The notes under the pieces are model-generated. The model saw nothing but the letters and a program-made list of their open reading frames with translations. It did not search any database and was not told the origin of the DNA. A DNA stretch of 64,000 bases, taken from DASUPK01 sp963815665. Lineage in GTDB: Bacteria > Actinomycetota > Thermoleophilia > Solirubrobacterales > 70-9. The stretch spans positions 682,001-746,000 of the forward strand of contig CAWFHN010000013.1 of NCBI GenBank assembly GCA_963815665.1, in the 5' to 3' direction. The translations under genes were made by a program, and so were the position numbers. This document shows, in pieces, positions 45,621 through 54,487 of this stretch; positions within the stretch are counted from its first letter, which is position 1, and each line of letters begins with the position of its first letter.

Positions 45621-47036
45621 ATGGCCGCACCAACGAAGGCTCGCTGGGTCCCGCTTCTGGCGGCCGTTGCTCTGCTGATCCTCGCGGCCGAAGCATCGAC
45701 GGCGCGGGCGGCCACCTCCACCGGCTACACCGGAGCCACCTCCGACGGAGGCAGCTGGGTCGCGGACGTGCCGTCGCCGTGGAACGGCACGCTGCTCCTC
45801 TACAGCCACGGCTTCGGCCCGCTGCTCGCCGCCGATGCCCCGGACTCGGCGACCAAACAGGCCCTGCTCGACCGAGGCTACGCCCTGGTGGGCTCCTCGT
45901 ATGACCCGGCCGGCTCGTGGTGGGCGCTCAACAGCGCGCTTCGCGACCAGTTCGAGGCTGCCGCCGGCGTCAGGGATCATCTGCCCTCCGCGCCGGACCG
46001 CGTGATCGGCTTCGGGAGCTCGATGGGCGGGTTGATCAGCGCCCTGGAGGATGAGGCGAATCCCTATGGCCGCGTGGACGGATCGCTGACGACCTGCGGG
46101 ATCGTCGGGGGCGCCATCCAGCTCAACAACTACCAGCTCGACGGCGAGTACACGATGAGCAAGCTGCTCGGCTCCGGCGCGCCGATCAAGCTCGTGCGGT
46201 TCACCGGCCCCGATGAGGGTCTGGCCACCGGGAAGATCCTCGACGGCCTGGCACAGTCGGCGCAGACAAGCCCCCAGGGACGAGCTCGCCTGGCGCTGGC
46301 GATGGCGTTCCTCAACGTCTCGCCGTGGGCCCCTGACGCGTCGATGCCCGGCGCACACGACTACGGCGCCCAGGAGGAGGGGCAGTACCAGGTCGAGTTC
46401 GGCGGCGCCTTCACGACGATGGACTTCGTCGAGTTCGGGCGGCCCTACATCGAGCAGGCCGCCGGGGGCAACGGGTCGTGGACGGCCGGGGTCGACTTCA
46501 AGCGGTTGCTGAACGCGTCGTCCTACGCGCGCCAGGTCAGGGCGCTCTATCGCGACGCCGGGCTGAGCCTGCGCGTTGATCTCGCCGCGCTCACCCGCGG
46601 CGCGGACATCAAGGCCGACCGGGGGGCGATCGACAACCTCGCCGAGACCTCGGTTCCCAGCGGGGACCTACTCGGGCCGGAGCTCGATCTGCACACGATC
46701 TCGGACCAGCTGGTCCCGGTGCAGCACGAGAACTACTACGCCAATACCGTCCGCCGCGCGGGCTCGAGCTCGCTGCTGCGACAGGCCTTCATCAAGCGGC
46801 AGGTGCACTGCAACTTCACCCCCGCCGAACTGGTGGCCGGGGTGCTCGCCATCAAGCACCGCGTCGACAGCGGGCGCTGGGACTCCGTCGCCAAGCCCAG
46901 GAAGCTCGAGGCGGCGGCCAGGAGCCTCGACCTCGGCGACGCGGCGTTCATTCATTACCGGCCGGATCGGCTCTCCGGGGACAACGGTCCCTTCGACCCG
47001 CTCACCGACTCCACCGCACGCGCTATCGGGGGCTGA
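45621..47036 (+). CDS. Secreted alpha/beta hydrolase
   Basis: A 471-residue exported protein: signal peptide (TKARWVPLLAAVALLILAAE, cleavage after ARA). The nucleophile elbow is GFGSSMGGL with Ser of about residue 134; candidate Asp lies in HTISDQLVPVQHEN and His in RQVHCNFTPAEL. LYSHGFGPLL near residue 57 corresponds to the oxyanion HG motif. AGGAGGAGAGG before the ATG is a strong ribosome site, unlike most genes here. It is likely repressed by the divergent MarR. Substrate unknown; esterase or lipase action is the likeliest. Its 3' end overlaps the convergent membrane protein gene by 14 bases. Confidence 0.85.
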   Translation: MAAPTKARWVPLLAAVALLILAAEASTARAATSTGYTGATSDGGSWVADVPSPWNGTLLLYSHGFGPLLAADAPDSATKQALLDRGYALVGSSYDPAGSWWALNSALRDQFEAAAGVRDHLPSAPDRVIGFGSSMGGLISALEDEANPYGRVDGSLTTCGIVGGAIQLNNYQLDGEYTMSKLLGSGAPIKLVRFTGPDEGLATGKILDGLAQSAQTSPQGRARLALAMAFLNVSPWAPDASMPGAHDYGAQEEGQYQVEFGGAFTTMDFVEFGRPYIEQAAGGNGSWTAGVDFKRLLNASSYARQVRALYRDAGLSLRVDLAALTRGADIKADRGAIDNLAETSVPSGDLLGPELDLHTISDQLVPVQHENYYANTVRRAGSSSLLRQAFIKRQVHCNFTPAELVAGVLAIKHRVDSGRWDSVAKPRKLEAAARSLDLGDAAFIHYRPDRLSGDNGPFDPLTDSTARAIGG

Positions 47037-48735
47037 CGCCGCCGCAGACGGTGACTCCCGCCGCGGGGCTGATCTCGATCTCCCAGGGCCGGGTGGCGCG
47101 GTCGGTTGGGATCCGCAGGACCCCGACCTCCCCAGCGGCCAGGGGGGCTGCCGCGATCGGGAAGGAGTCGGCCGCGAAGCGGCGGAGGCGGAGCTGGGCG
47201 CCCGCCCGCCGCGCGGCGCGGACGATCGCACCACCTGCGGGCAACCGAAGGATGGCGAGGGGTGAATCGGCGCCGAGCGTGAGGCAGCTGCCATGGCGCC
47301 GGGCGTCGGCCTGCGACGGGAAGAGCAGCTGCGGCGGCGGCCCGGAGGCGGCGGGGGTGGCCTGAGCGGGCCCGAAGCTGACCCCCAGGGCCCGCCCCAG
47401 CACCTTGTCGGCGGCGACCCGGGCGGGCTCCGGCGCGGTGGCGATCTCGGCGGCGCTGTCGGCCGGCGAACCGTACTTGTCGGCGACGCGCAGAAACGTG
47501 GACGAGTAGACGCCGACGTAGGCCGTGTCGGCGATGTCCTCGCCGAGCCTGAGGGGAGCGGCGATCCGGTCGCGGGCGATCTCGACCGCCCCGAGGTCCG
47601 CCTTGATCAGGTCGCTCGTGTTGCGATACGAGATGTAGGCGTCGTGGAGGAAGAGGACGTTGCCGGCCATGATCGCGGCCCCGACCAGGTAGGCGAGAAC
47701 GGTCGCGCCGCGCGGCACTCGGACCCCGCGGAGCAGCTCGGCGGCGATCATCAGCACGAAGATCACCCCGGGCAGCTGGTAACGGCTCACGGCTGGGCCG
47801 CGGCCGGGCTTGACGTTGAGGCCGGCCAGCACCCAGAACGTCGCGAGCAGTGCCAGCGCGATCCACAACCCTCGCGGCACCCGCCCCATCCGGTGCAGGC
47901 GCCAGGCGCCGAGGGCCAGCGCCGCCAACAACAGCGGCTGCCCCCAGTCGAGGCCGCCGGGACTCGCACCCTGGCCAGCCTGAACCAGCCCGAAGAGGGA
48001 GGCGCAGACCGCGGCGGCGGCGTCGAGGACGAAGTGGGGCGTCGCCGCTGCGTTGCGGAAGGACACCGCGGTGTCGGCGGTGTGCCCCCAGCCGACCCAC
48101 CACGCCGCATACAGCAGCGCCGGCACGGCGACGATGTAGAGCCGTCGCATGCGCTCGCTCCTGAGACCGACATCGACGCAGGCGGCGAAGATGAAGGGAA
48201 TGCCGAGGCTCGAGAAGGTCACCCCCACGGTGAGCAACGCGCAGGCAAGCAGATCGCCCCGGCGGTCACCCCGCTCGAGCAGGAGGAGCGCCCCTAGGCC
48301 GCAGGCGAGCGAGCCGTTGAAGCCCATCTGGAAATCCCAGAGCAGGTCGTCGAAGGCGGGCCCGAGGAAGAGCACGATCGCCGTCGCCAGCAGCGCCAGC
48401 CATGGGTCCACTCGGCGCCGCAGGTAGACGAAGAGCAGGATCGAGGTGGTCAGGAAGAGGCCGATCGACACCGCGAGGTAGGGCAGCGACGAGCTCATGC
48501 CGACGGTCGCCAGCAGCGCCTTGTAGATCAGGATCGGCGCGATCGAGATGTGCTCCCCGTGCGGGGTGAGGATGGAATGGGCGGTGAAGCCGGGCCGGTA
48601 GAGCAGGAACTCCCAGTCATCGAGGAGGAAGGTCAGCTTCGACCCCCAGAAGAGCAGCAGGCCCGCGGCAGCCAGCGAAGCCGCGGCGAGCAGGAGCGGT
48701 ACGGGGTCCAGGGCGCGGCGGCGCTGGTCGGGCAT
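47023..48735 (-). CDS. Polytopic membrane protein, PMT/glycosyltransferase-like
   Basis: About 570 residues with roughly eleven membrane segments, followed by a soluble C-terminal domain of about 190 residues. The first loop has LLDDWEFLLYRPG and then HGEHISIAPILIYKALLATV; the DDWE pair after TM1 resembles the catalytic acidic loop of GT-C-fold glycosyltransferases. No exact family is recognised. It may transfer a sugar from a lipid carrier to an envelope acceptor. The ATG at 48735 was chosen over an upstream extension lacking membrane features. It is divergent from a small ORF with 7 bases between starts. Confidence 0.72.
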   Translation of the reverse strand: MPDQRRRALDPVPLLLAAASLAAAGLLLFWGSKLTFLLDDWEFLLYRPGFTAHSILTPHGEHISIAPILIYKALLATVGMSSSLPYLAVSIGLFLTTSILLFVYLRRRVDPWLALLATAIVLFLGPAFDDLLWDFQMGFNGSLACGLGALLLLERGDRRGDLLACALLTVGVTFSSLGIPFIFAACVDVGLRSERMRRLYIVAVPALLYAAWWVGWGHTADTAVSFRNAAATPHFVLDAAAAVCASLFGLVQAGQGASPGGLDWGQPLLLAALALGAWRLHRMGRVPRGLWIALALLATFWVLAGLNVKPGRGPAVSRYQLPGVIFVLMIAAELLRGVRVPRGATVLAYLVGAAIMAGNVLFLHDAYISYRNTSDLIKADLGAVEIARDRIAAPLRLGEDIADTAYVGVYSSTFLRVADKYGSPADSAAEIATAPEPARVAADKVLGRALGVSFGPAQATPAASGPPPQLLFPSQADARRHGSCLTLGADSPLAILRLPAGGAIVRAARRAGAQLRLRRFAADSFPIAAAPLAAGEVGVLRIPTDRATRPWEIEISPAAGVTVCGGVSPR

Positions 48736-48742
48736 CGGGGAA

Positions 48743-49000
48743 ATGTATGGGTACGTCGGCGGGCCGGTGGAGGCGATCAGCCACCTGATCCCCACGGTCG
48801 CGTTCATCACCTCGCCCTGGATCCTCTTCGACCCCCACTACGGCCTCGGCGCGATCGACTTCAGGCTGCTCCGACAGCAGACGCTGATGTTCAGCGACTT
48901 CCTGCTGCGGCTGCGCGGCGCATCTCAGGACACGATCGCCGGCGCGTACACGCAGTATCGGCAGGAGCGGGCGCAGGGGAAGCCGACCTGCGCTCCGTAG
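48743..49000 (+). CDS. Small protein of unknown function
   Basis: An 85-residue frame (MYGYVGGPVEAISHLIPTVA at the start, QERAQGKPTCAP at the end) with one hydrophobic stretch and a helical, arginine-bearing middle. It begins 7 bases from the divergent membrane protein start, which leaves no room for a separate promoter, so the true start may be later or it may be a remnant of a larger protein. I do not recognise it. The following gene lies 86 bases downstream on the same strand. Confidence 0.4.
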   Translation: MYGYVGGPVEAISHLIPTVAFITSPWILFDPHYGLGAIDFRLLRQQTLMFSDFLLRLRGASQDTIAGAYTQYRQERAQGKPTCAP

Positions 49001-49086
49001 CAGCGGACTTTAGGCAGGTCTAGTAGCGTCCCCGCGGCGCTCCAGGGAGAGCGCACCGGAGAAGGAAGAGAGGAGAGGTGCTCGGG

Positions 49087-51528
49087 ATGCGACGTGTCTT
49101 GATCGCCATTGGCGTCGTTTCGGTGTTCGGACTGCTGGCCTGCGCCAGCGCGTTCGCCAAGGACAACACGATCATCGCCAGGAACATCCTGCCGTCGGGA
49201 CAGTTCCAGGTGAACACCGGCCCCCCGGCGCGTGCCCAGGCGGAGATGTACAACGCGCTCACCCCGCTCTTCGACCACGTCACCTCCAGCGACCTCTTCA
49301 CGGACTTCAAGTCCGAGAAGCTCAGCGTGGACACCGATGGACCGACCACGACGGAGGCGGTGCCGTACCCCGGCGTCTCGATCATCCGTGACCGCTTCGA
49401 CGTCCCGCACGTCTACGCGCAGACCCACGATGGCGGCGTGTTCGCAGCCGGATGGATCCTGGCGGAGGACCGCGGGCTGCTGCTCCAGCAGGCTCGCTAC
49501 AACTCACGGGTCGCCGTCATCGATGCGCCCGGGCTGAGCGCCATCGGCCTGGTTTCCGGCCTTCAGAACTTCGTGCCCAGCGCCCAGACCGAGGCGTTCA
49601 CCGCGACGGAGACCAAGGCGCTGGTGAGGCAGGGCAAGGAGGGCCGGGCCGTCCTGCACGACATCGATGTCTACATCCAGGGCATCAACACCTATCTGTC
49701 GGCGACCCACTCGAGCAACGCACCGTGGACGCGCAACGACGTCTACGCCGTGAACGCCCTCAAGGGACAGTTCCTGGGCCAGGGCGGAGGGAGAGAGGCC
49801 GCCAACTCCGAGTTCCTGAGCGGGCTCGGCTCGAAGCTCGGCGCCCGCCGTGGCCTCGAGGCCTTCAACGACTTTCGCCAGTTCAAGAACCCGCGCAGCG
49901 TCACCTCCATCAGCGGCAAGTTCCCCTACGGGCACATCCCGCATAAGCACTCCGGCAGCGTCGTCCTCGAGAACCACAGCTTCACCCCGACGCCGGCCGT
50001 GCCGGCCAGCCTCGCCCGCAAGTTCGCGCCCAAGCCGGTCCAGGCCAGCAACGAGCTGATGGTCACCGGGGGCCATTCGAGCACCGGGCACCCGATCCTG
50101 GTCGGCGGCCCGCAGATCAGCTACTTCTTCCCGGGCCTGGTCCTCGAGATGGACATGCATGCGCCCCACCTCCACTGGCGCGGCGCGACCTCCGCGCCCT
50201 TCCCCGGCTACCTGCTGATCGGGCGCACGCCAAAGTTCTCGACGACCCTGACCTCCGCGAGCAGCGACATCATCGACCAGTACGCGGAGACGCTCTGCGG
50301 CGGCAGCACCGAGAAGTACATGTACAAGGGCAAGTGCAGGGACATGGGCCACTTCGACGCCGGCACCCTGGACGGCAAGCCCGTGAACTTCTTGACCACC
50401 GTCCACGGTCCGGTCCAGGGCTACGGCAGGGTCCACGGGCGCACCGTCGCGATCTCCCAGAAGCGCTCGAGCTTCGGCAAGGACGTCCTCGACCAGCTCT
50501 ACTTCCGCCGCCTCTCCAACGGCAAGGTGAAGAGCCCGAAGTCCTTCTACAAGGCGGCCGCGCTGACACCTCAGACCTTCAACTCCTTCTACATCGACAA
50601 CAAGCACATCGCCGAGTACACGAGCGGCCGCGATCCGATCCGGAATCCCAAGGTGGACCCGGGCCTGCCCACCAGGGGCACCGGGAAGTACGAGTGGCGC
50701 GGTTTCCTCAAGCCCATGGCCCACATGCACGGGAAGGACAACAAGCAGGGCTACATGACCAACTGGAACAACGGGGCCGCCCGCGGCTTCGGCGCCGCGG
50801 ACGACGAGTGGAACCGCAACGGCTCGGTGGGCCGGGTCAACCTCCTCAACTTCAACCTCAAGCGCCTCGCGAAGCACAGGAAGTGGTCACCGCAGTCGAT
50901 CACCTCCGCGATGAACGCCGCCGCCACCCAGGATGTGCGCGCGGTCGTGATGGTGCCGCTGCTGGCCCGGCTGCTGAGAGGCTCCAAGGCCCCGACGCCG
51001 ATGGCGGCGCAGATGCTCGACCTGATGAAGCAGTGGCGCCAGAACGGCGGCAACAGGCTCGACCTGAACAACGACGGCCTCATCGACTACCCGGGTGCGG
51101 CGATCATGGATGCCGCCTATACGAACATCGTCAACAACGAGCTGGCCGCGCGGCTGGGACAGACGCTGCTACCGCAGCTCAACAGCCTCGCCAGCCGCTG
51201 GGACGCGCCGCCTGGAGGCGAGTACTCCGGCTGGTACCAGTACTTCGACCGCGACATCCGCGGTCTGCTCGCCAAGAAGCGGCTGCCCGACCAGCTCAAC
51301 CTGACCTACTGCGGCAAGGGTCACATCAGCCTCTGCCGCTCGGAGGTCTGGACCGCGATCCAGGCCGCCGGCAATCAGCTGACGGCCCAGCAGGGCACCT
51401 CGAATCCCGCCGCCTGGCGCGCCAGCGCCACGGACGAGCAGATCCACTTCAGCCCGCTGTCGCTGATCACCATGGCCTTCACGAACAGGCCCAGCGGCAT
51501 CCAGCAGGTCATTTCCTTCAACAAGTAG
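49087..51528 (+). CDS. Penicillin acylase family Ntn-hydrolase, secreted
   Basis: About 813 residues. Signal peptide (RRVLIAIGVVSVFGLLACAS, cleavage near AFA). The A-chain carries VPYPGVSIIRDRFDVPHVYA and ILAEDRGLLLQQARYNSRVA; the autoproteolytic nucleophile is Ser321 in QASNELMVTGGHSSTGHP (most homologues have SNNW); the B-chain has HGPVQGYGRVHGR and YMTNWNNGAARG. A DLNNDGLIDYPG stretch near residue 660 may bind calcium. Family members cleave amide bonds in acylated beta-lactams, homoserine lactones or lipopeptides; the substrate is open. The start is ATG 49087 or GTG 49078. nfo follows 17 bases after the stop. Confidence 0.9.
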   Translation: MRRVLIAIGVVSVFGLLACASAFAKDNTIIARNILPSGQFQVNTGPPARAQAEMYNALTPLFDHVTSSDLFTDFKSEKLSVDTDGPTTTEAVPYPGVSIIRDRFDVPHVYAQTHDGGVFAAGWILAEDRGLLLQQARYNSRVAVIDAPGLSAIGLVSGLQNFVPSAQTEAFTATETKALVRQGKEGRAVLHDIDVYIQGINTYLSATHSSNAPWTRNDVYAVNALKGQFLGQGGGREAANSEFLSGLGSKLGARRGLEAFNDFRQFKNPRSVTSISGKFPYGHIPHKHSGSVVLENHSFTPTPAVPASLARKFAPKPVQASNELMVTGGHSSTGHPILVGGPQISYFFPGLVLEMDMHAPHLHWRGATSAPFPGYLLIGRTPKFSTTLTSASSDIIDQYAETLCGGSTEKYMYKGKCRDMGHFDAGTLDGKPVNFLTTVHGPVQGYGRVHGRTVAISQKRSSFGKDVLDQLYFRRLSNGKVKSPKSFYKAAALTPQTFNSFYIDNKHIAEYTSGRDPIRNPKVDPGLPTRGTGKYEWRGFLKPMAHMHGKDNKQGYMTNWNNGAARGFGAADDEWNRNGSVGRVNLLNFNLKRLAKHRKWSPQSITSAMNAAATQDVRAVVMVPLLARLLRGSKAPTPMAAQMLDLMKQWRQNGGNRLDLNNDGLIDYPGAAIMDAAYTNIVNNELAARLGQTLLPQLNSLASRWDAPPGGEYSGWYQYFDRDIRGLLAKKRLPDQLNLTYCGKGHISLCRSEVWTAIQAAGNQLTAQQGTSNPAAWRASATDEQIHFSPLSLITMAFTNRPSGIQQVISFNK

Positions 51529-51545
51529 GAGACTGTCGCGCCGGA

Positions 51546-52334
51546 ATGGCGGCGCGCAAGAAGAAGGCGATGGTGGGCGCCCACGTGGCGCCGGAGCGGC
51601 CGCTCCAGGAAGCGGAGGGGATCGGCGCCGACTGCGTCCAGATCTTCCTCTCCGACCCCCAGGGCTGGAAGAAACCGCCGCCTCGCAAGGACGCGGACGA
51701 GCTCAAGGAATCGAAGGTCCCGCTCTACGTCCATGCGCCCTATCTGATCAACGTCTGCTCACCGCGCAACAACGTCCGCTACGGCTCTCGGAAGATCCTG
51801 CAGCAGACCTGCGACGCGGCCGCGGAGGTCGGAGCGGCGGCCGTGATCGTCCACGGCGGCCATGCCGATGACGACGTCAAGGAGGGAGTGGGCCGCTGGC
51901 TGCGGACCCTGGAGATGCTCACCTCGGAGGTGCCGGTGTACCTCGAGAACACCGCCGGTGGCGACAACGCCGTCGCGCGCCGATTCGACGCGCTGGCCCG
52001 CCTTTGGGAGGCCGTGTCGAAGGCCGATGCCGATGCCGAGATCGGCTTCTGCTTCGACACCTGCCACGCGCACGCCGCGGGCGAGGATCTCTCGGACGCC
52101 GTGGAGCGCGTGTTGAAGATCGTGGGGAAGATCGACCTGCTGCACGCCAACGACTCGCGCGATCCGGCCGGTACCGGCGCCGACCGCCACGCGAATCTCG
52201 GCAAGGGCGAGATCGGCGCCGATCTGCTTCGCGAGATGATCAAGGAGGCCGGGGCGCCGATCGTGGTCGAGACCCCGGGCGGCGCGAAGGAAATGCGGGC
52301 GGACATCGAGTTCGTCCGCGAGGCACTTGCCTAG
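51546..52334 (+). CDS. nfo: Endonuclease IV (AP endonuclease)
   Basis: A 262-residue TIM-barrel AP endonuclease. Zinc ligands appear in AVIVHGGHA, VYLENTAGG, GFCFDTCHAHAAGEDL and DLLHANDSRDPAG, with NLGKGEIG and VVETPGG near the end. It incises DNA 5' to abasic sites in base-excision repair. The open frame extends far upstream inside the acylase gene as shadow; ATG 51546 gives MAARKKKAMVGAHVAP, the family start. It is probably co-transcribed with the acylase gene. Confidence 0.93.
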   Translation: MAARKKKAMVGAHVAPERPLQEAEGIGADCVQIFLSDPQGWKKPPPRKDADELKESKVPLYVHAPYLINVCSPRNNVRYGSRKILQQTCDAAAEVGAAAVIVHGGHADDDVKEGVGRWLRTLEMLTSEVPVYLENTAGGDNAVARRFDALARLWEAVSKADADAEIGFCFDTCHAHAAGEDLSDAVERVLKIVGKIDLLHANDSRDPAGTGADRHANLGKGEIGADLLREMIKEAGAPIVVETPGGAKEMRADIEFVREALA

Positions 52335-52365
52335 CACTGCCATCGAATCCGACCCGGGCCGAACC

Positions 52366-52371
52366 TAGAAT
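52366..52371 (+). promoter_or_regulatory. -10 TAGAAT, leaderless start
   Basis: TAGAAT ends 9 bases before the ATG at 52381, no ribosome site between. Confidence 0.45.
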
Positions 52372-52380
52372 CCGCCGGCG

Positions 52381-53211
52381 ATGCGCTCCAGTCGGTTCCT
52401 CGTCCTCCTCGCCGCGGCACTCGCGGCGCTGCCCGTCGGCTCGGCGGCCGGCGCTGCCGGCCCTCGCGGAGACGCCCTCTTCGTCCAGGCGGCTGACGGC
52501 GGGACCTTCCACCACGGGAGGCTGACGCTGCGCGGGGTCAGTCACCAGGTCGCCTGGTTCACCGATCGTCCCGCGCGCGACTCCGGCACCGTCTCCTTCA
52601 AGGTCTTCCGGCGCTCGCTGTTCTCGGGCAAGCAGGCCGCGCCCAACGCGGCGCTCGATCTCGCAGGGAAGGGGCTGGGCGGCGTGGCATCGCTGCGGCT
52701 GAGCCACCCCAGGTTCGACGCCCGCAGCGGCAAGGTCACCTACGCCGTCAAGCGCCTCAAGAACGTCTCTGGGCATCTCGACCACTACGTAGGCCGGCTC
52801 AGCAAGCGCGACATCCCGAGCAGATTCGGAGACGCCTCGCTGTTCATCGACAACGCTCTCGGCAACACCTGTTACACGACCGTGATCGACGCCACCAAAG
52901 CGGGGCTCGAGACGGTGTCCTCGTCGAAGTGGTCCAGCGACAGCTGGCACCCCGCCCTGCCGTCCAGCTTCGGGCTTGGCCCGGGCGATGACTGGAGCTG
53001 GGGATCTCAGGGTGGAGCATTCCGCGGCTGCTCCAACTCGGCCGTCTGGCAGCTCTACGCCGGCGCTTCGGGAACGGTCAGCTTCCAGACGACCAACCCC
53101 TGGAGCGGCAGCGACACCCTCACCTGCAGCGTTTCCAACCCCGCCTTCCGCTGTATCCAGGTGAGCAGGAGCGGCGGGACCGTGACCTGGTCGATCGGCC
53201 CGACGCCCTGA
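52381..53211 (+). CDS. Secreted protein, paralogue of 57692-58534, with Cys-rich beta end
   Basis: A 276-residue exported protein (signal MRSSRFLVLLAAALAALPVG, cleavage near GAAG). The domain at residues of about 30-160 has GDALFVQAADGGTFHHGRLT, VAWFTDRPARDSGTVS and PNAALDLAG, ending at RFGDASLFIDN. The same order of elements is seen in the protein at 57692-58534. The C-terminal part (residues 165-276) differs: four cysteines and NPWSGSDTLTCSVSNP, resembling beta-sandwich toxin- or aegerolysin-like domains only loosely. Function unknown. The start fits the -10 element. It is convergent with the LtrA gene. Confidence 0.75.
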   Translation: MRSSRFLVLLAAALAALPVGSAAGAAGPRGDALFVQAADGGTFHHGRLTLRGVSHQVAWFTDRPARDSGTVSFKVFRRSLFSGKQAAPNAALDLAGKGLGGVASLRLSHPRFDARSGKVTYAVKRLKNVSGHLDHYVGRLSKRDIPSRFGDASLFIDNALGNTCYTTVIDATKAGLETVSSSKWSSDSWHPALPSSFGLGPGDDWSWGSQGGAFRGCSNSAVWQLYAGASGTVSFQTTNPWSGSDTLTCSVSNPAFRCIQVSRSGGTVTWSIGPTP

Positions 53212-53226
53212 GCAGGGAGTCTTCGG

Positions 53227-54330
53227 TCAGGCGGTCGCCTCGTCCGGCGCGCCCTCGATGGCAAGGCAGATCCCCAGGGCGCCCGCCAGCGCAGCGAGCT
53301 GAGCCAGCGCTGAGACTTCCGTCCCGAGAGGAATCGTCGCCAGGGCGAGGAGCGCGGCCAGCGCCCGCCACGGGTGCAGCGGCAGCTTGAGGATGCGGCC
53401 GAAGAGCCCATGCCCGACCAGGAACAGCGCGGTGCCGCCACCAAGCGCCAGGGCCCGGGCGAAGTCGAGCGAGTCGAAGGGATGCCCGATTGCCCGCTCC
53501 AGCGCCGCGGCGTCGAAGATGATGCCCAGCAGGATCAGCAGGTGGGCCCAGTAGTAGGCCACGTTGGTGGCGTAGAACTCCCGCCTGGTGGGCGTCATCC
53601 GGCGTAGCGCGCCCTCCGCCTCTATGTCGTCCCCTCCGAAGTAGACCCACCAAAGCTCTGCGCTCACGATCAGGCCCAGCACGGCCACCGACAGCATCTC
53701 CCCGGTGATCTCGATCCCGGACGCTCCGATCCCGACCGCGACCACCGACTCGCCGAGCGCGACCATCACCACCAGGCCGTGGCGTTCGACGAAGTGGGAG
53801 GGCTGAATCCAGCCAGCCTCCTCTGGGACGAGCCATGGGGTGATGGCGAAGGTGGAGACGGCGAGGCCCCAGAGCACGTACTCCCAGGTTCCCCCGATGA
53901 TCGTGGCCGCCAGGATCAGTGCCGCCGCGACGAGGTTCATGCGAGCGAAGCTCCAGACCCCGGGGACCGACCACCTCGCCGATTGCATGTAGAGCACCGT
54001 GTGGATCGCGATCACCGCGACGTAGGCGCAGGCGAAGACAACGCCGTTGCCGTCGAATGCCGTCGGGATCGTCAGCGAGATCACGAAGAAGGCGGCCATG
54101 CCCGCCATCAGCGGCAGGCGGAGGGCGGTGCGCACCGGCGGGACGGCGTTGGTGAGCCAGGCGAAGGCCGCGTACATCCACCAGATCGCAGTCAGCATGA
54201 GGACTATCTGGACCAGGCTCTCCCCGTCCGGCTTGCTCGCCAGAACGGCGGTCAGCTGGGTGATCGTGAAGACGAAGACGAGGTCGAAGAAGAGCTCGAT
54301 CGACGAGACTCGGACCTCGTCCTGGCTCAC
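53227..54330 (-). CDS. LtrA-family low-temperature requirement membrane protein
   Basis: About 367 residues with eleven or so membrane segments. VSSIELFFDLVFVFTITQLT at the N-terminus is the LtrA signature, and QPSHFVERHGLVVMVALGES near residue 195 is a second one. The molecular role of LtrA proteins is not known. GTG 54330 gives the normal family length. It is preceded by a 30-codon frame that ends in GTGA across this start (54327-54419), described separately. The 3' end lies 15 bases from the convergent secreted-protein gene. Confidence 0.85.
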   Translation of the reverse strand: MSQDEVRVSSIELFFDLVFVFTITQLTAVLASKPDGESLVQIVLMLTAIWWMYAAFAWLTNAVPPVRTALRLPLMAGMAAFFVISLTIPTAFDGNGVVFACAYVAVIAIHTVLYMQSARWSVPGVWSFARMNLVAAALILAATIIGGTWEYVLWGLAVSTFAITPWLVPEEAGWIQPSHFVERHGLVVMVALGESVVAVGIGASGIEITGEMLSVAVLGLIVSAELWWVYFGGDDIEAEGALRRMTPTRREFYATNVAYYWAHLLILLGIIFDAAALERAIGHPFDSLDFARALALGGGTALFLVGHGLFGRILKLPLHPWRALAALLALATIPLGTEVSALAQLAALAGALGICLAIEGAPDEATA

Positions 54331-54419
54331 CGCCGGGCCGCTGATGGCTCCTCCTTGGCGAGCTCGCGCTCGGCCTCGACGCCCTTGCCTTGGCCCTGTC
54401 CGTCGGTCATCGTGGTCAT
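54327..54419 (-). other. 30-codon frame overlapping the LtrA start
   Basis: ATG 54419 (or 54410) begins MTTMTDGQGQGKGVEAEREL and ends with TGA in GTGA across the LtrA GTG. It may be a coupled leader peptide, or the true N-terminus of LtrA thrown out of frame by one base. An AAGGAGGAG 17 bases before the GTG supports translation in this area. Confidence 0.3.
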
Positions 54420-54471
54420 TCTCGTTACCAAGTCGGTCATCTCGCCGGAGAGTCCTGTCCGCGCTCGCCTC

Positions 54472-54477
54472 TAATTT
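54472..54477 (+). promoter_or_regulatory. -10-like TAATTT, leaderless start
   Basis: TAATTT ends 10 bases before the GTG at 54488. Confidence 0.35.
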
Positions 54478-54487
54478 CAGGGATCTG

